A model generated the notes under the pieces. It was not told where the DNA came from, ran no database searches, and saw only the letters and a program-made list of their open reading frames with translations. From positions 51,343-115,342 of the forward strand of contig JARGNR010000008.1 in the NCBI GenBank assembly GCA_029212405.1: a stretch of 64,000 nucleotides of DNA. Reading direction: 5' to 3'. Made by a program: the position numbers and the translations under genes. This document shows, one piece after another, positions 46,999-56,140 of this stretch. The DNA is from Saprospiraceae bacterium. GTDB taxonomy: Bacteria > Bacteroidota > Bacteroidia > Chitinophagales > Saprospiraceae. Each line of letters begins with the position of its first letter. Positions within the stretch are counted from its first letter, which is position 1.

Positions 46999-47547
46999 AT
47001 GAAAAAACACCTTTTTTCACTTATTCTCTTATTTATATTTTCCTCCTTGAACGCACAAAACTTAAATCTGGGAGTAAAGTTTCAAAAGACTCATTCCTTG
47101 TATTGGGAAAATGGACTATCCGTACAATATTCCTTCAAATCCTTCAAACCTGATCAATTTTATATTGGGGTTGATTATGTGACTTCCAGACTTGGGTCGG
47201 CCATTTCTTCAAATGCTTTAAAGCAAGACAATATGGTTGCCTCCCTCGCCTGGCATTTCAGAAAAAACAAGTCCTTCAGAATCATCACCAAGTTGAATCT
47301 CGGCATCTTCAAAGCGGACTTGGAAGAAGAAATATTTTCAGAACTACCCAGTGGTACCACAATCATTGCCCCAGAATTAGGGGTCTCCTATGATTTTAAA
47401 AACTATCCTATTAAGTTAAATTTAGGATTGGGCTTTAATGCCAATATTACGAATGGTGGTCAATCTCCTGGGACACAACAACCGCTATTCTATCACCTTT
47501 CCATCTTTTATAAACTTCCTACAAAAAAAGAAACCGATGAAAAATAA
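46999..47547 (+). CDS. small outer membrane beta-barrel protein
   Basis: A 182-residue protein with a signal peptide (about 1-19, SSLNAQ). It alternates amphipathic strands, such as NGLSVQYSFKSF, FYIGVDYVTSRLG, MVASLAWHFR and YPIKLNLGLGFNANI, as in 8-strand OmpX/OmpW-type barrels. The strand near the end, PLFYHLSIFYKL, would close the barrel. The family is not identified. The next gene starts inside its last eleven bases, so the pair is translationally coupled. Confidence 0.72.
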   Translation: MKKHLFSLILLFIFSSLNAQNLNLGVKFQKTHSLYWENGLSVQYSFKSFKPDQFYIGVDYVTSRLGSAISSNALKQDNMVASLAWHFRKNKSFRIITKLNLGIFKADLEEEIFSELPSGTTIIAPELGVSYDFKNYPIKLNLGLGFNANITNGGQSPGTQQPLFYHLSIFYKLPTKKETDEK

Positions 47548-48472
47548 TCTATTCCTTATCCTATGTTTTTTGATCGCTCTTTTGTTAAGTAATTGCAATA
47601 AAGAACCCGTTTTTGAAGAATATATGTTGGACAATGAAATTACATTCGACCCATCTATCAACAATCCAGAAGAGTTTCTCGTCTCTGCAAAATATCCACA
47701 GCCGACATCTGAAGACCTCGAGAAACACATCCTCATTGCCGTGCATGGGTATACCGCTTCTACCTTTGAATGGGGCGAATTTAGAGAATGGTCAACGGAT
47801 CCTGACTATAGAATATCACAAGTTTTGCTGGGAGGACACGGAACGACGTATGAAAATTTTAAAGCATCCACCTGGGAAGATTGGTCCGAATCTATTCAAT
47901 TAGAATACGAAAAACTAGAAGACCTAGGCTATACCAAAATCAGTTTAGTCGGATCTTCAACTGGATCAACCCTTCTATTAGAGTTGGTAGAATCCGGATA
48001 TTTCAATGCACATATCAATCCTAAAAACATCTTCCTGATAGATCCAATCATTGTATCTTCATCAAAATTACAATCGATTGCAGGGATTCTAGGGCCAATG
48101 CTGGTTTTTGTAGAAAGCGATCAATCCGCAGAGAAAGACAAATATTGGTACCGATTCAAACCTCATGAAACCATTAATGAATTAAATGAGTTGATGAAAA
48201 AAGTGAGAAAAGGATTGGAAGGTGGATTTTCATTGCCTGAAGGTACTTTCCTGAAAGTATTTCATTCCAAACATGATCCAACTGCGAATTCATTGAGTTC
48301 AGTGTTGGTTTACAAAGGCTTGACAAAGGCTGATGGCGGAAATATTGAGGCTCAAATTATGGATTCCGACATCCATGTGTTCACTCGATTGAAAATTAGA
48401 GAAACAGTAAGTGCTCAAGATATAGACAACCAAGAAGATGCTTTTTTACAAATAGCAGAAAAACTAAAATAA
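47537..48472 (+). CDS. alpha/beta-hydrolase lipoprotein (carboxylesterase-like)
   Basis: From the ATG at 47537 the product has 311 residues with a good lipoprotein leader (LLLSNC, Cys20). The longer open frame from 47438 lies inside the barrel gene and would lose the signal. The hydrolase core begins ILIAVHGYTASTFEWGEF. The nucleophile is Ser141 in GSSTG, with Asp247 in HSKHDPTAN and His280 in DSDIHVF completing the triad. It resembles carboxylesterases and monoglyceride lipases; the substrate is unknown. It overlaps the barrel gene by eleven bases. Confidence 0.85.
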   Translation: MKNNLFLILCFLIALLLSNCNKEPVFEEYMLDNEITFDPSINNPEEFLVSAKYPQPTSEDLEKHILIAVHGYTASTFEWGEFREWSTDPDYRISQVLLGGHGTTYENFKASTWEDWSESIQLEYEKLEDLGYTKISLVGSSTGSTLLLELVESGYFNAHINPKNIFLIDPIIVSSSKLQSIAGILGPMLVFVESDQSAEKDKYWYRFKPHETINELNELMKKVRKGLEGGFSLPEGTFLKVFHSKHDPTANSLSSVLVYKGLTKADGGNIEAQIMDSDIHVFTRLKIRETVSAQDIDNQEDAFLQIAEKLK

Positions 48473-48480
48473 GAATTAGA

Positions 48481-48510
48481 TTGGAGAGGTGAAACTTTCA
48501 CTCTCTCCAA
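48481..48510 (+). terminator. hairpin after the hydrolase gene
   Basis: TTGGAGAG pairs with CTCTCCAA, extended across a small bulge by GTGAAA/TTTCAC at the tip. It starts eight bases after the stop. No T run follows because a tandem array begins, so it is a plausible but unusual terminator. Confidence 0.5.
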
Positions 48511-48580
48511 TCTTACCAATCTTACCAATCTTACCAATCCTTCCAATCCCTCCAATCCTTCCAATCCTTCCAATCCTTCA
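48505..48580. repeat. 9-bp tandem array
   Basis: About eight units of AATCTTACC drifting into AATCCTTCC, three of the first type and then mainly the second. It runs from the hairpin of the hydrolase gene to the stop codon of the leftward gene at 48578. All units lack G on this strand. Confidence 0.9.
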
Positions 48581-49231
48581 ATTACACCCTGTCCCTTGAA
48601 TAATTACCATTGCGTCATCCTTTAGATTCAGTACATTCTCTGATCGTACCAATGGTGCGTCCAAGGTCAAACTTTCGCCAATTTCTATCGTTACAATACC
48701 CTCTAACCGTATCTCCGTACCCGCCTTGTACGTCCCTGAAATGGGTGAATATGCCGTTCCCAATACCAATACATCTACACATAAGCCGATCGTCAATATA
48801 AATGGATTGGCTGGACTACCTAACGTAATGGCCCGATCAAAAACGGCCGTCTCATTTGCTGTAAAAACACTGTCTTCCGATGCTACATATACCTTGAAAT
48901 CCATCACTTCTCCATCCTGTTCATTCGAATACATCGTCACCGGAAAATAAGCAGCTCCTCCCACAAAAATAATATCATCACTGTTGACTACTCCTCTGGT
49001 TTCACCTGCTACAAAAACTCCTATCATCGTATTCGCCTCATCCAAAAACGCATTATTTTCCGTTTTTACTCTCAATACCCCCGTCATGTTAAACTCGTAG
49101 TCCGCCGGATTCACATTCCAATCCGGTGGATCAGCATTCAAGGTAAAACTGGATAACACGCATAAAAAACATGTAATGAGTGTTGCTTTGAATAACTGTA
49201 TCTCCTTTTGCCTATGTTCTTCTCCTTTCAT
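48578..49231 (-). CDS. exported protein sharing a domain with the adjacent giant protein
   Basis: A 217-residue protein with a signal region (about 8-33). Residues ~35-145 (PPDWNVNPADYEFNMTG, MIGVFVAGETRGVV, YFPVTMYSN) match two segments of the 2280-residue protein upstream (residues ~1770 and ~2076). The rest has IRLEGIVTIEIGESLTLDAPLV, as in beta-helical edges next to T9SS cargo. A complete sorting signal is not seen. It starts four bases after the giant gene's stop, so it is surely co-transcribed. Family unknown. Confidence 0.72.
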   Translation of the reverse strand: MKGEEHRQKEIQLFKATLITCFLCVLSSFTLNADPPDWNVNPADYEFNMTGVLRVKTENNAFLDEANTMIGVFVAGETRGVVNSDDIIFVGGAAYFPVTMYSNEQDGEVMDFKVYVASEDSVFTANETAVFDRAITLGSPANPFILTIGLCVDVLVLGTAYSPISGTYKAGTEIRLEGIVTIEIGESLTLDAPLVRSENVLNLKDDAMVIIQGTGCN

Positions 49232-49235
49232 CTCC

Positions 49236-52200
49236 CTACTGAATAATGAGTAATTTCTTATTAATCATTTCGGATCCTAATTGCAAACTCACCGTATATA
49301 ATCCAGCTGAAAGTCGGTCTGTAGCTACTCTGATTGTTCGAGTATCCGAGTTTTTTGACAACTCTCGTGTATATACGTGACTTCCATGAATATCAAATAT
49401 TTGGATCAAACCATTTTCTAGTGGAATACGGTAGGTCAATTGTACTTCTTCTCCTTGAACAATAGGATTAGGGTCCACTTTTAAATAAGCATTCTCTCTA
49501 TCCATCTTCTCTAAAGAAGAGGTTGTGGAAAATGTAAACTCATAGGGTGCCTCTATCTCTCCTATCTGTGCATCAATGGTAAATATCCGTTCCTCATTTG
49601 CCATGTATTCTTTCTCTCCATCGTAGATACGATAGGAAAATAATTCTCCAGCTATATTGGAATACGAAGTCAGAAAGAACATGTATCCATCGATCGGTGC
49701 TACCCAAATCGCTTCTGCAATTCCTCTACATTCGTCTCCTAAAAATGCGCTCAACATCCAGTTTTGTCCGACACTATTTTCTTCATCCTTGAGTACAATA
49801 TTCGTAGACGTCATCGAGTGTTCAAAGTCTGAGGGGTTCACTTCCCAACCTTCCGGCAACATGTTGTTTCGTTTCACTAACTCCACCTGATTCCCATTCA
49901 AATCAAAGGCAATATCTGGATACTGCAAGGTGTCTTGTATGGACGTCTTAATGATATACCCTTCATCAGGTCTCAGATTCTTCAAGGTTCCTATCCAACC
50001 AAAGCCAGAAACGTATTGTGAAAATTGAGTCTGACTCTTAATCACATCTCCATCCAATGAGGTTATGCTTTCCAGGGCATCATTTGTAGCCATTGGTGAT
50101 CGAGGAATATACGAGATCCAGTTCCAACCCACATTTAATGGTATTTCTATGGAATCAGGATCTATTAAATTCCCAACCATCACAATCGTGTCATAGGTAT
50201 TCGCTCGCAATTGATAGGCAGACAAATTACCTATCGTGTCCAATGATCCAAACCAACCAAAGCCTTCTGCGTATTGTGCAAACTCTGTTTGGCTTTTGAT
50301 GACAGCATTGATCGGATCATTGATATCCTGCAATACCGAATCTGGGGTCGGTTCCAATAATTCCAGATTAAAGGATAGCCAATTCCATCCGGGATTGACC
50401 AATATCTCTTTCAATACCAAATTATTGGTGTGGATCACTTGGGGTGCTAGCGGTGTACCTATTAAATCATCACTTTCGAATGTAAAACTCTCTACCACTG
50501 GGCTGAACAACAAACACGTCGATGCATCCCATATTCGCATATCTACACTTAATGGGTCTGTATTATTTGAATATACGGTAAGAAAGGCCAGGTATTTATC
50601 TATAGCTGGATAATATTCCACATGACTTACTCCTCTTAATTCTCCTTCAATAAAGGCGCCTATGATATCTTCTTCGTCCTGCGAAACATCTCCTTCGATA
50701 TTCAATTCACATACAAAGTTCATGGCAAATTCCCATTCATTGGCATTGATTTCCCAATTTGGTGCGGGGCAGACAACTCGGGCATCTACCACCATCGGCT
50801 CATCCCCTTCGGGACTACTCAACACAATGGTATCCAATTGACGACCAAACTCCATGGTCTCATCAAAGTCAAAGTTGATGATTTGGATATCACCAGGAGC
50901 CAATACTCCTGCTGTAGGGTAGATGCTGCACCACTCCGGTAAATTCTCCAGTTCCCAATCGATATTAAATCCTCCTCTGTTTTCGATTCGTCTTTCGACA
51001 TGGACAAACTCTTCTTCTTGTTTGACCACAATCACATCTTCCCGATCGAGCCAGTTGAGTGAGTTCTGATCTACGAAGAATTCCCATTCGAAATGACCGG
51101 ATTTATTTCCTGCCAGATCCAAAATAGAATCCAGCTCTACCCGCAGTATTTTATTCTCCAGGAAGGTGTTGGCCACATTGGGTACCAGAATGATTTTATC
51201 CTCTGAGCAGCTCATCGTGAAGTCCACAAGAGCTCCTGTTTCTGTATCGTATAAACCAAGGTTATTGTTGTCAATGTTGGCTCCAATTCCAGCAGCCAGC
51301 AAAATTGACGTACACTGTATCGGCTCATTGAAGGTGATGGAAATTTCATCTCCTTTGGACAATACTCCATCTGCAGGTTCTGCGGTACCAAAGAGTTCGG
51401 GAGGCGTACGTTCTATCTTTCCTTTAATGACATGGGAAATTCCTACATCCAGTCCTCCAACACATACTGCCAGTGCCCGGATTTCGTACAATCCATCCGC
51501 CAAACCATCGGTATCCCAATCTAGATTCTCAAAATTAACACCCAGTGAATCTTTAGGTATTTCTGCAATATTAATCCATACTCCATCACCTTGTGATCTA
51601 CGGTACTGAACCCGTATGAGCTCAAGATCAGCATCATTGACATCGTAATCAAATAGACTGATTGGGCGAAGGGGTCCGTCTGCTGGTGTTTGTACCCAAT
51701 CTTGTTGAGGATTATTGATATCTACGCTGCTGCACGGTTCGATGAAGTTGACTGCTACTGTAATCGATTTATGGAATTGATTTTCAATCCTAGGTTCACC
51801 TAATGCAATTCTACGATCGTCTTCGCATTGTACGAAAAAATCAAAAGTCAGCGTATCTGAATAAGCAATAGGACCTCGCTCCACGGTAACTGTGACGGGC
51901 ACACTCTCAAATGCTTCAATAAAATACTCCGTATCGATGGGGTCCGTACCCCCTATTTTGACTTCGGCTCCATTCACATTAGAAGAAGGACGCAAAGAGA
52001 AAACATATTGCCGCGATTCCTCTGTTTGTGATACATTTCCAAGGTCAAAATTAAATACAGCAGCATCATTTTCGCGTACATTATTGGCGACAAACTTATC
52101 AACGGTCATAGATACTTCATCCCGATTCACTGTGTTTTTCTCATAGGGACAAGAGCTTGCACCGGATTGTGTTTCAAAAACAGGTGAGCCATACACGGGA

Positions 52201-55200
52201 TCTTTTTTTACATTTACGGTAAATAAATCTCCAGGATCATTGTCACTAAGCACATAGCCAAATGTTGTTTCATCAACTATAGTTGTTTCTGTCTCTTCAC
52301 TATCTCCAATTCCCATTGACAGAGATAGTTTGCCACTTCCTCCAGCACCGTCTACGAAGAATCCAAGTTCTTGTGCAATTGATGCCTCAATGTCTATCTC
52401 CATCAAGTACGAGTTTTGATCTGTTGATTTTGTAGAAACGGATTCCTCAATAGTTACACCAGAACCAAAAGAAATATTTTCAATGAAATTAGCTTTCTGC
52501 TTATTCTCCTGATTTATGGCAATCATAGTTTCCCAATCTATTATCGATTGTAATGCTTCCGGAGTACCTACAGCTTGTAAGTTTGGAATAATATTTTTTT
52601 GTATCTCATACTCAGAGTAGAAGAAATTGGTAGCAAAGTTACCAGGAACAACATTGAGACCAGCTTCCAGGGTAAAACATCCACTCGATGTGTCTATCAT
52701 TAAAATATCTGTGATACCAAATAGCAGATTTAGAGCTCCTCCAATATAAACATCTGAAGTATCCCCCACCAAATATTCTTCCATATCTGTCGAATACTTT
52801 GACAAATATTCAGTACATAATTCAGCAGTATTCTTCGACGATAAGCTGGTTTTCAGTGAAGCGCCGATGGAAAAATTATTTACAGGCTCTATCGTTGTAC
52901 CTTCACTAACGACGAGTCCAATGGAAAAGTCAATACTTGGCACTAAACTGATGAATGCCTCGCTTTCTGTAGTAGAAATTAAATTACTACTGATTGACAA
53001 CTTCGTACAAGATGATGTGCCTTCCTGAATGAATGAACTTGATCCATCGCCGGGAGGATCATGCAGTATCATAAATGGAACAGAAGGCGAAGTGGAGGTG
53101 AAATTGACATTACGGGGTCTTCTTCCTAAGATAACGACTTCTTTGGTAAAGGAGGATGTTTGTCCATTGACAATGGCATCAATTTGTAGCGTTTTAGTAT
53201 ACGGTGCTGCTATATTCGGAGGACCTGCAACAAATGAATAGTCCAAATTTGGTGAATAGGCCAACGTATCAATCAATACATTATCCTGATTGAGTCCATT
53301 GTAGACAATAATTATACCTTCGTCAACATCACAAGGACCTCCAGGATATTCCTGTTGCAGCTTAATGCTGGTCGAATAGGCCTTGTTTTGTTCAATGACG
53401 GTTTCACCACAAATCTCTTGTCCAAAGTTTGTTATCGTAATGACAGGTTCAGAGTAATAAATAAAATCTACCGTATCATTCGCAAAGGTCAAATCAATGG
53501 AAGAACCGCCAGCAATATCGAAGTAATCCTTTATGTTTTGCAATGAATGGAATGAGACTCCAATGGCACACTTAAATGGAGGTACATTCTCAATGGTATA
53601 TTTTCCATTGAAAGCAGTAATTTCAACTTCTCTTTCGTAACATCCATCGAGCGTGGAAAGAACTACTTTCGCTGAGCCACCATTTGGGATAATCGATTTT
53701 CTACAATTTCCCCCTGCCAACTGTCCAGATACTGTCCGTGTGGTCTTGTCTAAAAACAAGACACCAGCAATGGGAGCAATAGCATTTCTCACATCATAAA
53801 AAGCTGGCGAAAAGGTGTGTCCATTATATACAGGCGTGAGCCTGACCGAAGATCCGGGCTCAAAATCTGCCGTAAATTTACCGTCTTCGTCCGTGAAAAT
53901 GGGCGGTGAAGCCGAAAAACCATCCACTAAAATCTCTACACTATCCGCAAAACAAGCAGTGTTGTCATATCGTACATACCCACTCACTGGAATGGTACTC
54001 AAATCCACAAAATCTACCTGGTCGGTACTGGTATTGGTCTTATTCAAAGTGACCACCTTTGTGGAAGGTAAGAACTCATGTTCTGTAGTATTGACAATTC
54101 TTGATGTATTCGCCCAGTTTGCACCATTGATAACTCCAGTCGTACCAATAAGCCCTAGATTGTAAAGGCTGTCTCCCTGAGATTCATTGATGTTGAAATT
54201 GGTGACGATTTTACTGTTGCCCGGGTCTGTACCTATATTTTGGATCGTCTGAATAGTTCCGAGATCGATAATGCCCTCATAAATGACGAATTCATCTATC
54301 AATCCAGTGAAAAAATTTGAGGGTGATGTAGGATGATCTGTTCCAAGGGTCCAGTTTATACCATTAAGCGACCAATCTGTTTGAGAAGATGTAAAACTAT
54401 AATTGCTCTTGAATACTGCATCTCTGTAATAATCTACATTGGCTGTAGATCCATCTTGACGTATGTCCAGCATCACATTGTGCCATCCAATTCCTAAAGG
54501 TTCAAGTATTACTTCGGTTCCATCAACTTCAAGATTTAATACTCCATTGGTTATTTTTAAATAGAAGTAACCATCTTTGGCTAGTATTGTCTGTGCACCA
54601 TTCAAATCAAAGACATTAAAGGAAATATTTATGAGGGCACTATCGGGAATATCAAAATTGGAGAGCTCTGCCCATTTTTGATCCGAAGCGTTGAATTCCA
54701 GCGATACGTCTTTGTAAATTTTCTTGGAAGGTCGTACGGTAAATGTCTGACCAGTCCCGTAATTAATTCCTTCTATGATATAGTATCCATCTGCATCGGT
54801 CAAACTGGAACTGGTGACCGGTGCTTTTTCTTCGGACCAGCTCGGCCCACATAGGTACATTCGATTTTCATTTTGAGTAAGATCGTAGGTTTTAGAACCT
54901 GTTCCCTCGTCCATCTTCCAATACGAGATCAACCCTTCTGTATTTGAGGAAATGGATTTGTTGATATTTTGCTGGATTTCTGTTTGTGGTAACTGACGAT
55001 TGAATATTAAAATTTCGTCCAGATTACCTTTGAAGTATCCACTGTCATTGGTCTTTCCTCCAAAGTAGAGCGGTATGGAGTCGGTCTGTATCGTAGTTGC
55101 TTGTGAGCCTCTCAATATGCCATCCACATACAGCAATAAATTGCTGCCACTAAAAGTAGCGGCTACATGATGCCAATCTGTCTCTTCTTCTGCTGGGAAT

Positions 55201-56078
55201 AAGTACTTCAGGCTGGAAGCATTGCCTCCCATTTGGACCACCACTCCTCTTCCTGAAGCAGCTGTGGGGGTATGAATCCACCAGTTTTTATCGATGGAAG
55301 AACCCAGATCGATAATTCCTGCGTTATCGTTGAGACTCTCTTGCTTGACCCAAAAGGCAACTGTAAATTTTGACGTGTCATAGAGCGGTGTGTAATCCGC
55401 AAAGCCCACACCATTGTCATTGAATAGCAACGAAGTTCCTAAAGTAGGCGTTAAGACTACCGAACAATCTTGTACGGGATTTCCGGATACGGTCTTTATC
55501 TGACCGGTAATCGTACCATTAGGATTCAAGAAACCTACTGAAGAACCCGGTCTTCCAATTCCTGCTTCATTCACTCCTCTCACAGTATACGTATAAAATT
55601 CACCAGGGACCACGTTATAATCCACATATACTCGCTCATCATTTTCTACCTCACTGATGAAGGTTCCATTTCTATATATTTTAAATACATCGGTCACCAC
55701 CGGGCTCAATTTATCTACCTCCCAGGTGACTTCTACTCGATCACCCAAATCTCCTTCGGAAGCTTGAACCAAAGGAGCGGTTGGAGGTAGTAAAAATTGA
55801 CCCCAGAAGCCCAATTCTGCTTTATAGGACTTGGAGTACATGCCCAGCTGAACAGTGGTCTGTCCAACTGTGACCGTTGCTGTCTTGTCTGAATTGTATA
55901 AATCACTGGCACTACCATAATTGACAAATGCAGTAGCCGAGTATTTTTGAATGGTAGCGGGATCTTCGCAGTTGGTATTGACCTGTGCATATATGGTAGA
56001 TATTCCCAAAGCGGATAGGAAAAGTACGCCTATCCACTGATAGAAATAGTGTCTTATGTTAAATTTGAGTGTCATCAT
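49236..56078 (-). CDS. giant multidomain secreted protein with T9SS type A signal
   Basis: 2280 residues. In rough order: signal (1-32); fibronectin-III (96-173); LamG with a WKMDEG closing motif (213-395); a second LamG (463-609); and carboxypeptidase-regulatory-like units (696-850). A large unclassified region (about 900-1300) has NFSIGASLKTS and SGCFTLEAGLNVVPG. A Big_5-like domain (FGTAEPADGVLSKGDEISITFNEPI, ~1561) and a BACON/ASPM-like domain (~1675) follow. Two copies of a WE.N..(D/E)(F/W)E domain (~1771, ~2076) enclose two GWNW...KSQT.F.QY..GFGW modules (~1894, ~1984). A type 9 sorting domain (VDPNPIVQGEEV to the end, ~2198) closes the protein. It is probably a surface adhesin or matrix protein. 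It follows the S74 protein gene by 62 bases. Confidence 0.9.
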   Translation of the reverse strand: MMTLKFNIRHYFYQWIGVLFLSALGISTIYAQVNTNCEDPATIQKYSATAFVNYGSASDLYNSDKTATVTVGQTTVQLGMYSKSYKAELGFWGQFLLPPTAPLVQASEGDLGDRVEVTWEVDKLSPVVTDVFKIYRNGTFISEVENDERVYVDYNVVPGEFYTYTVRGVNEAGIGRPGSSVGFLNPNGTITGQIKTVSGNPVQDCSVVLTPTLGTSLLFNDNGVGFADYTPLYDTSKFTVAFWVKQESLNDNAGIIDLGSSIDKNWWIHTPTAASGRGVVVQMGGNASSLKYLFPAEEETDWHHVAATFSGSNLLLYVDGILRGSQATTIQTDSIPLYFGGKTNDSGYFKGNLDEILIFNRQLPQTEIQQNINKSISSNTEGLISYWKMDEGTGSKTYDLTQNENRMYLCGPSWSEEKAPVTSSSLTDADGYYIIEGINYGTGQTFTVRPSKKIYKDVSLEFNASDQKWAELSNFDIPDSALINISFNVFDLNGAQTILAKDGYFYLKITNGVLNLEVDGTEVILEPLGIGWHNVMLDIRQDGSTANVDYYRDAVFKSNYSFTSSQTDWSLNGINWTLGTDHPTSPSNFFTGLIDEFVIYEGIIDLGTIQTIQNIGTDPGNSKIVTNFNINESQGDSLYNLGLIGTTGVINGANWANTSRIVNTTEHEFLPSTKVVTLNKTNTSTDQVDFVDLSTIPVSGYVRYDNTACFADSVEILVDGFSASPPIFTDEDGKFTADFEPGSSVRLTPVYNGHTFSPAFYDVRNAIAPIAGVLFLDKTTRTVSGQLAGGNCRKSIIPNGGSAKVVLSTLDGCYEREVEITAFNGKYTIENVPPFKCAIGVSFHSLQNIKDYFDIAGGSSIDLTFANDTVDFIYYSEPVITITNFGQEICGETVIEQNKAYSTSIKLQQEYPGGPCDVDEGIIIVYNGLNQDNVLIDTLAYSPNLDYSFVAGPPNIAAPYTKTLQIDAIVNGQTSSFTKEVVILGRRPRNVNFTSTSPSVPFMILHDPPGDGSSSFIQEGTSSCTKLSISSNLISTTESEAFISLVPSIDFSIGLVVSEGTTIEPVNNFSIGASLKTSLSSKNTAELCTEYLSKYSTDMEEYLVGDTSDVYIGGALNLLFGITDILMIDTSSGCFTLEAGLNVVPGNFATNFFYSEYEIQKNIIPNLQAVGTPEALQSIIDWETMIAINQENKQKANFIENISFGSGVTIEESVSTKSTDQNSYLMEIDIEASIAQELGFFVDGAGGSGKLSLSMGIGDSEETETTIVDETTFGYVLSDNDPGDLFTVNVKKDPVYGSPVFETQSGASSCPYEKNTVNRDEVSMTVDKFVANNVRENDAAVFNFDLGNVSQTEESRQYVFSLRPSSNVNGAEVKIGGTDPIDTEYFIEAFESVPVTVTVERGPIAYSDTLTFDFFVQCEDDRRIALGEPRIENQFHKSITVAVNFIEPCSSVDINNPQQDWVQTPADGPLRPISLFDYDVNDADLELIRVQYRRSQGDGVWINIAEIPKDSLGVNFENLDWDTDGLADGLYEIRALAVCVGGLDVGISHVIKGKIERTPPELFGTAEPADGVLSKGDEISITFNEPIQCTSILLAAGIGANIDNNNLGLYDTETGALVDFTMSCSEDKIILVPNVANTFLENKILRVELDSILDLAGNKSGHFEWEFFVDQNSLNWLDREDVIVVKQEEEFVHVERRIENRGGFNIDWELENLPEWCSIYPTAGVLAPGDIQIINFDFDETMEFGRQLDTIVLSSPEGDEPMVVDARVVCPAPNWEINANEWEFAMNFVCELNIEGDVSQDEEDIIGAFIEGELRGVSHVEYYPAIDKYLAFLTVYSNNTDPLSVDMRIWDASTCLLFSPVVESFTFESDDLIGTPLAPQVIHTNNLVLKEILVNPGWNWLSFNLELLEPTPDSVLQDINDPINAVIKSQTEFAQYAEGFGWFGSLDTIGNLSAYQLRANTYDTIVMVGNLIDPDSIEIPLNVGWNWISYIPRSPMATNDALESITSLDGDVIKSQTQFSQYVSGFGWIGTLKNLRPDEGYIIKTSIQDTLQYPDIAFDLNGNQVELVKRNNMLPEGWEVNPSDFEHSMTSTNIVLKDEENSVGQNWMLSAFLGDECRGIAEAIWVAPIDGYMFFLTSYSNIAGELFSYRIYDGEKEYMANEERIFTIDAQIGEIEAPYEFTFSTTSSLEKMDRENAYLKVDPNPIVQGEEVQLTYRIPLENGLIQIFDIHGSHVYTRELSKNSDTRTIRVATDRLSAGLYTVSLQLGSEMINKKLLIIQ

Positions 56079-56140
56079 TCAATCTTTAGAAGTGATAAAA
56101 TAGATTGCCTTAAGTGCTTCCCTGGATAGGGTGCTCCCTT

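Noticed and set aside
47438..47536. Upstream extension of the hydrolase frame
   Set aside because: It lies in the barrel gene and would bury the lipoprotein signal that starts at 47537.
48505..48580. CRISPR array
   Set aside because: Units are 9 bases with no spacers and no cas genes nearby.
53815..54165. 116-codon frame opposite the giant gene
   Set aside because: Many such frames lie antisense to the giant gene; none shows a signal peptide, motif or recognisable family.
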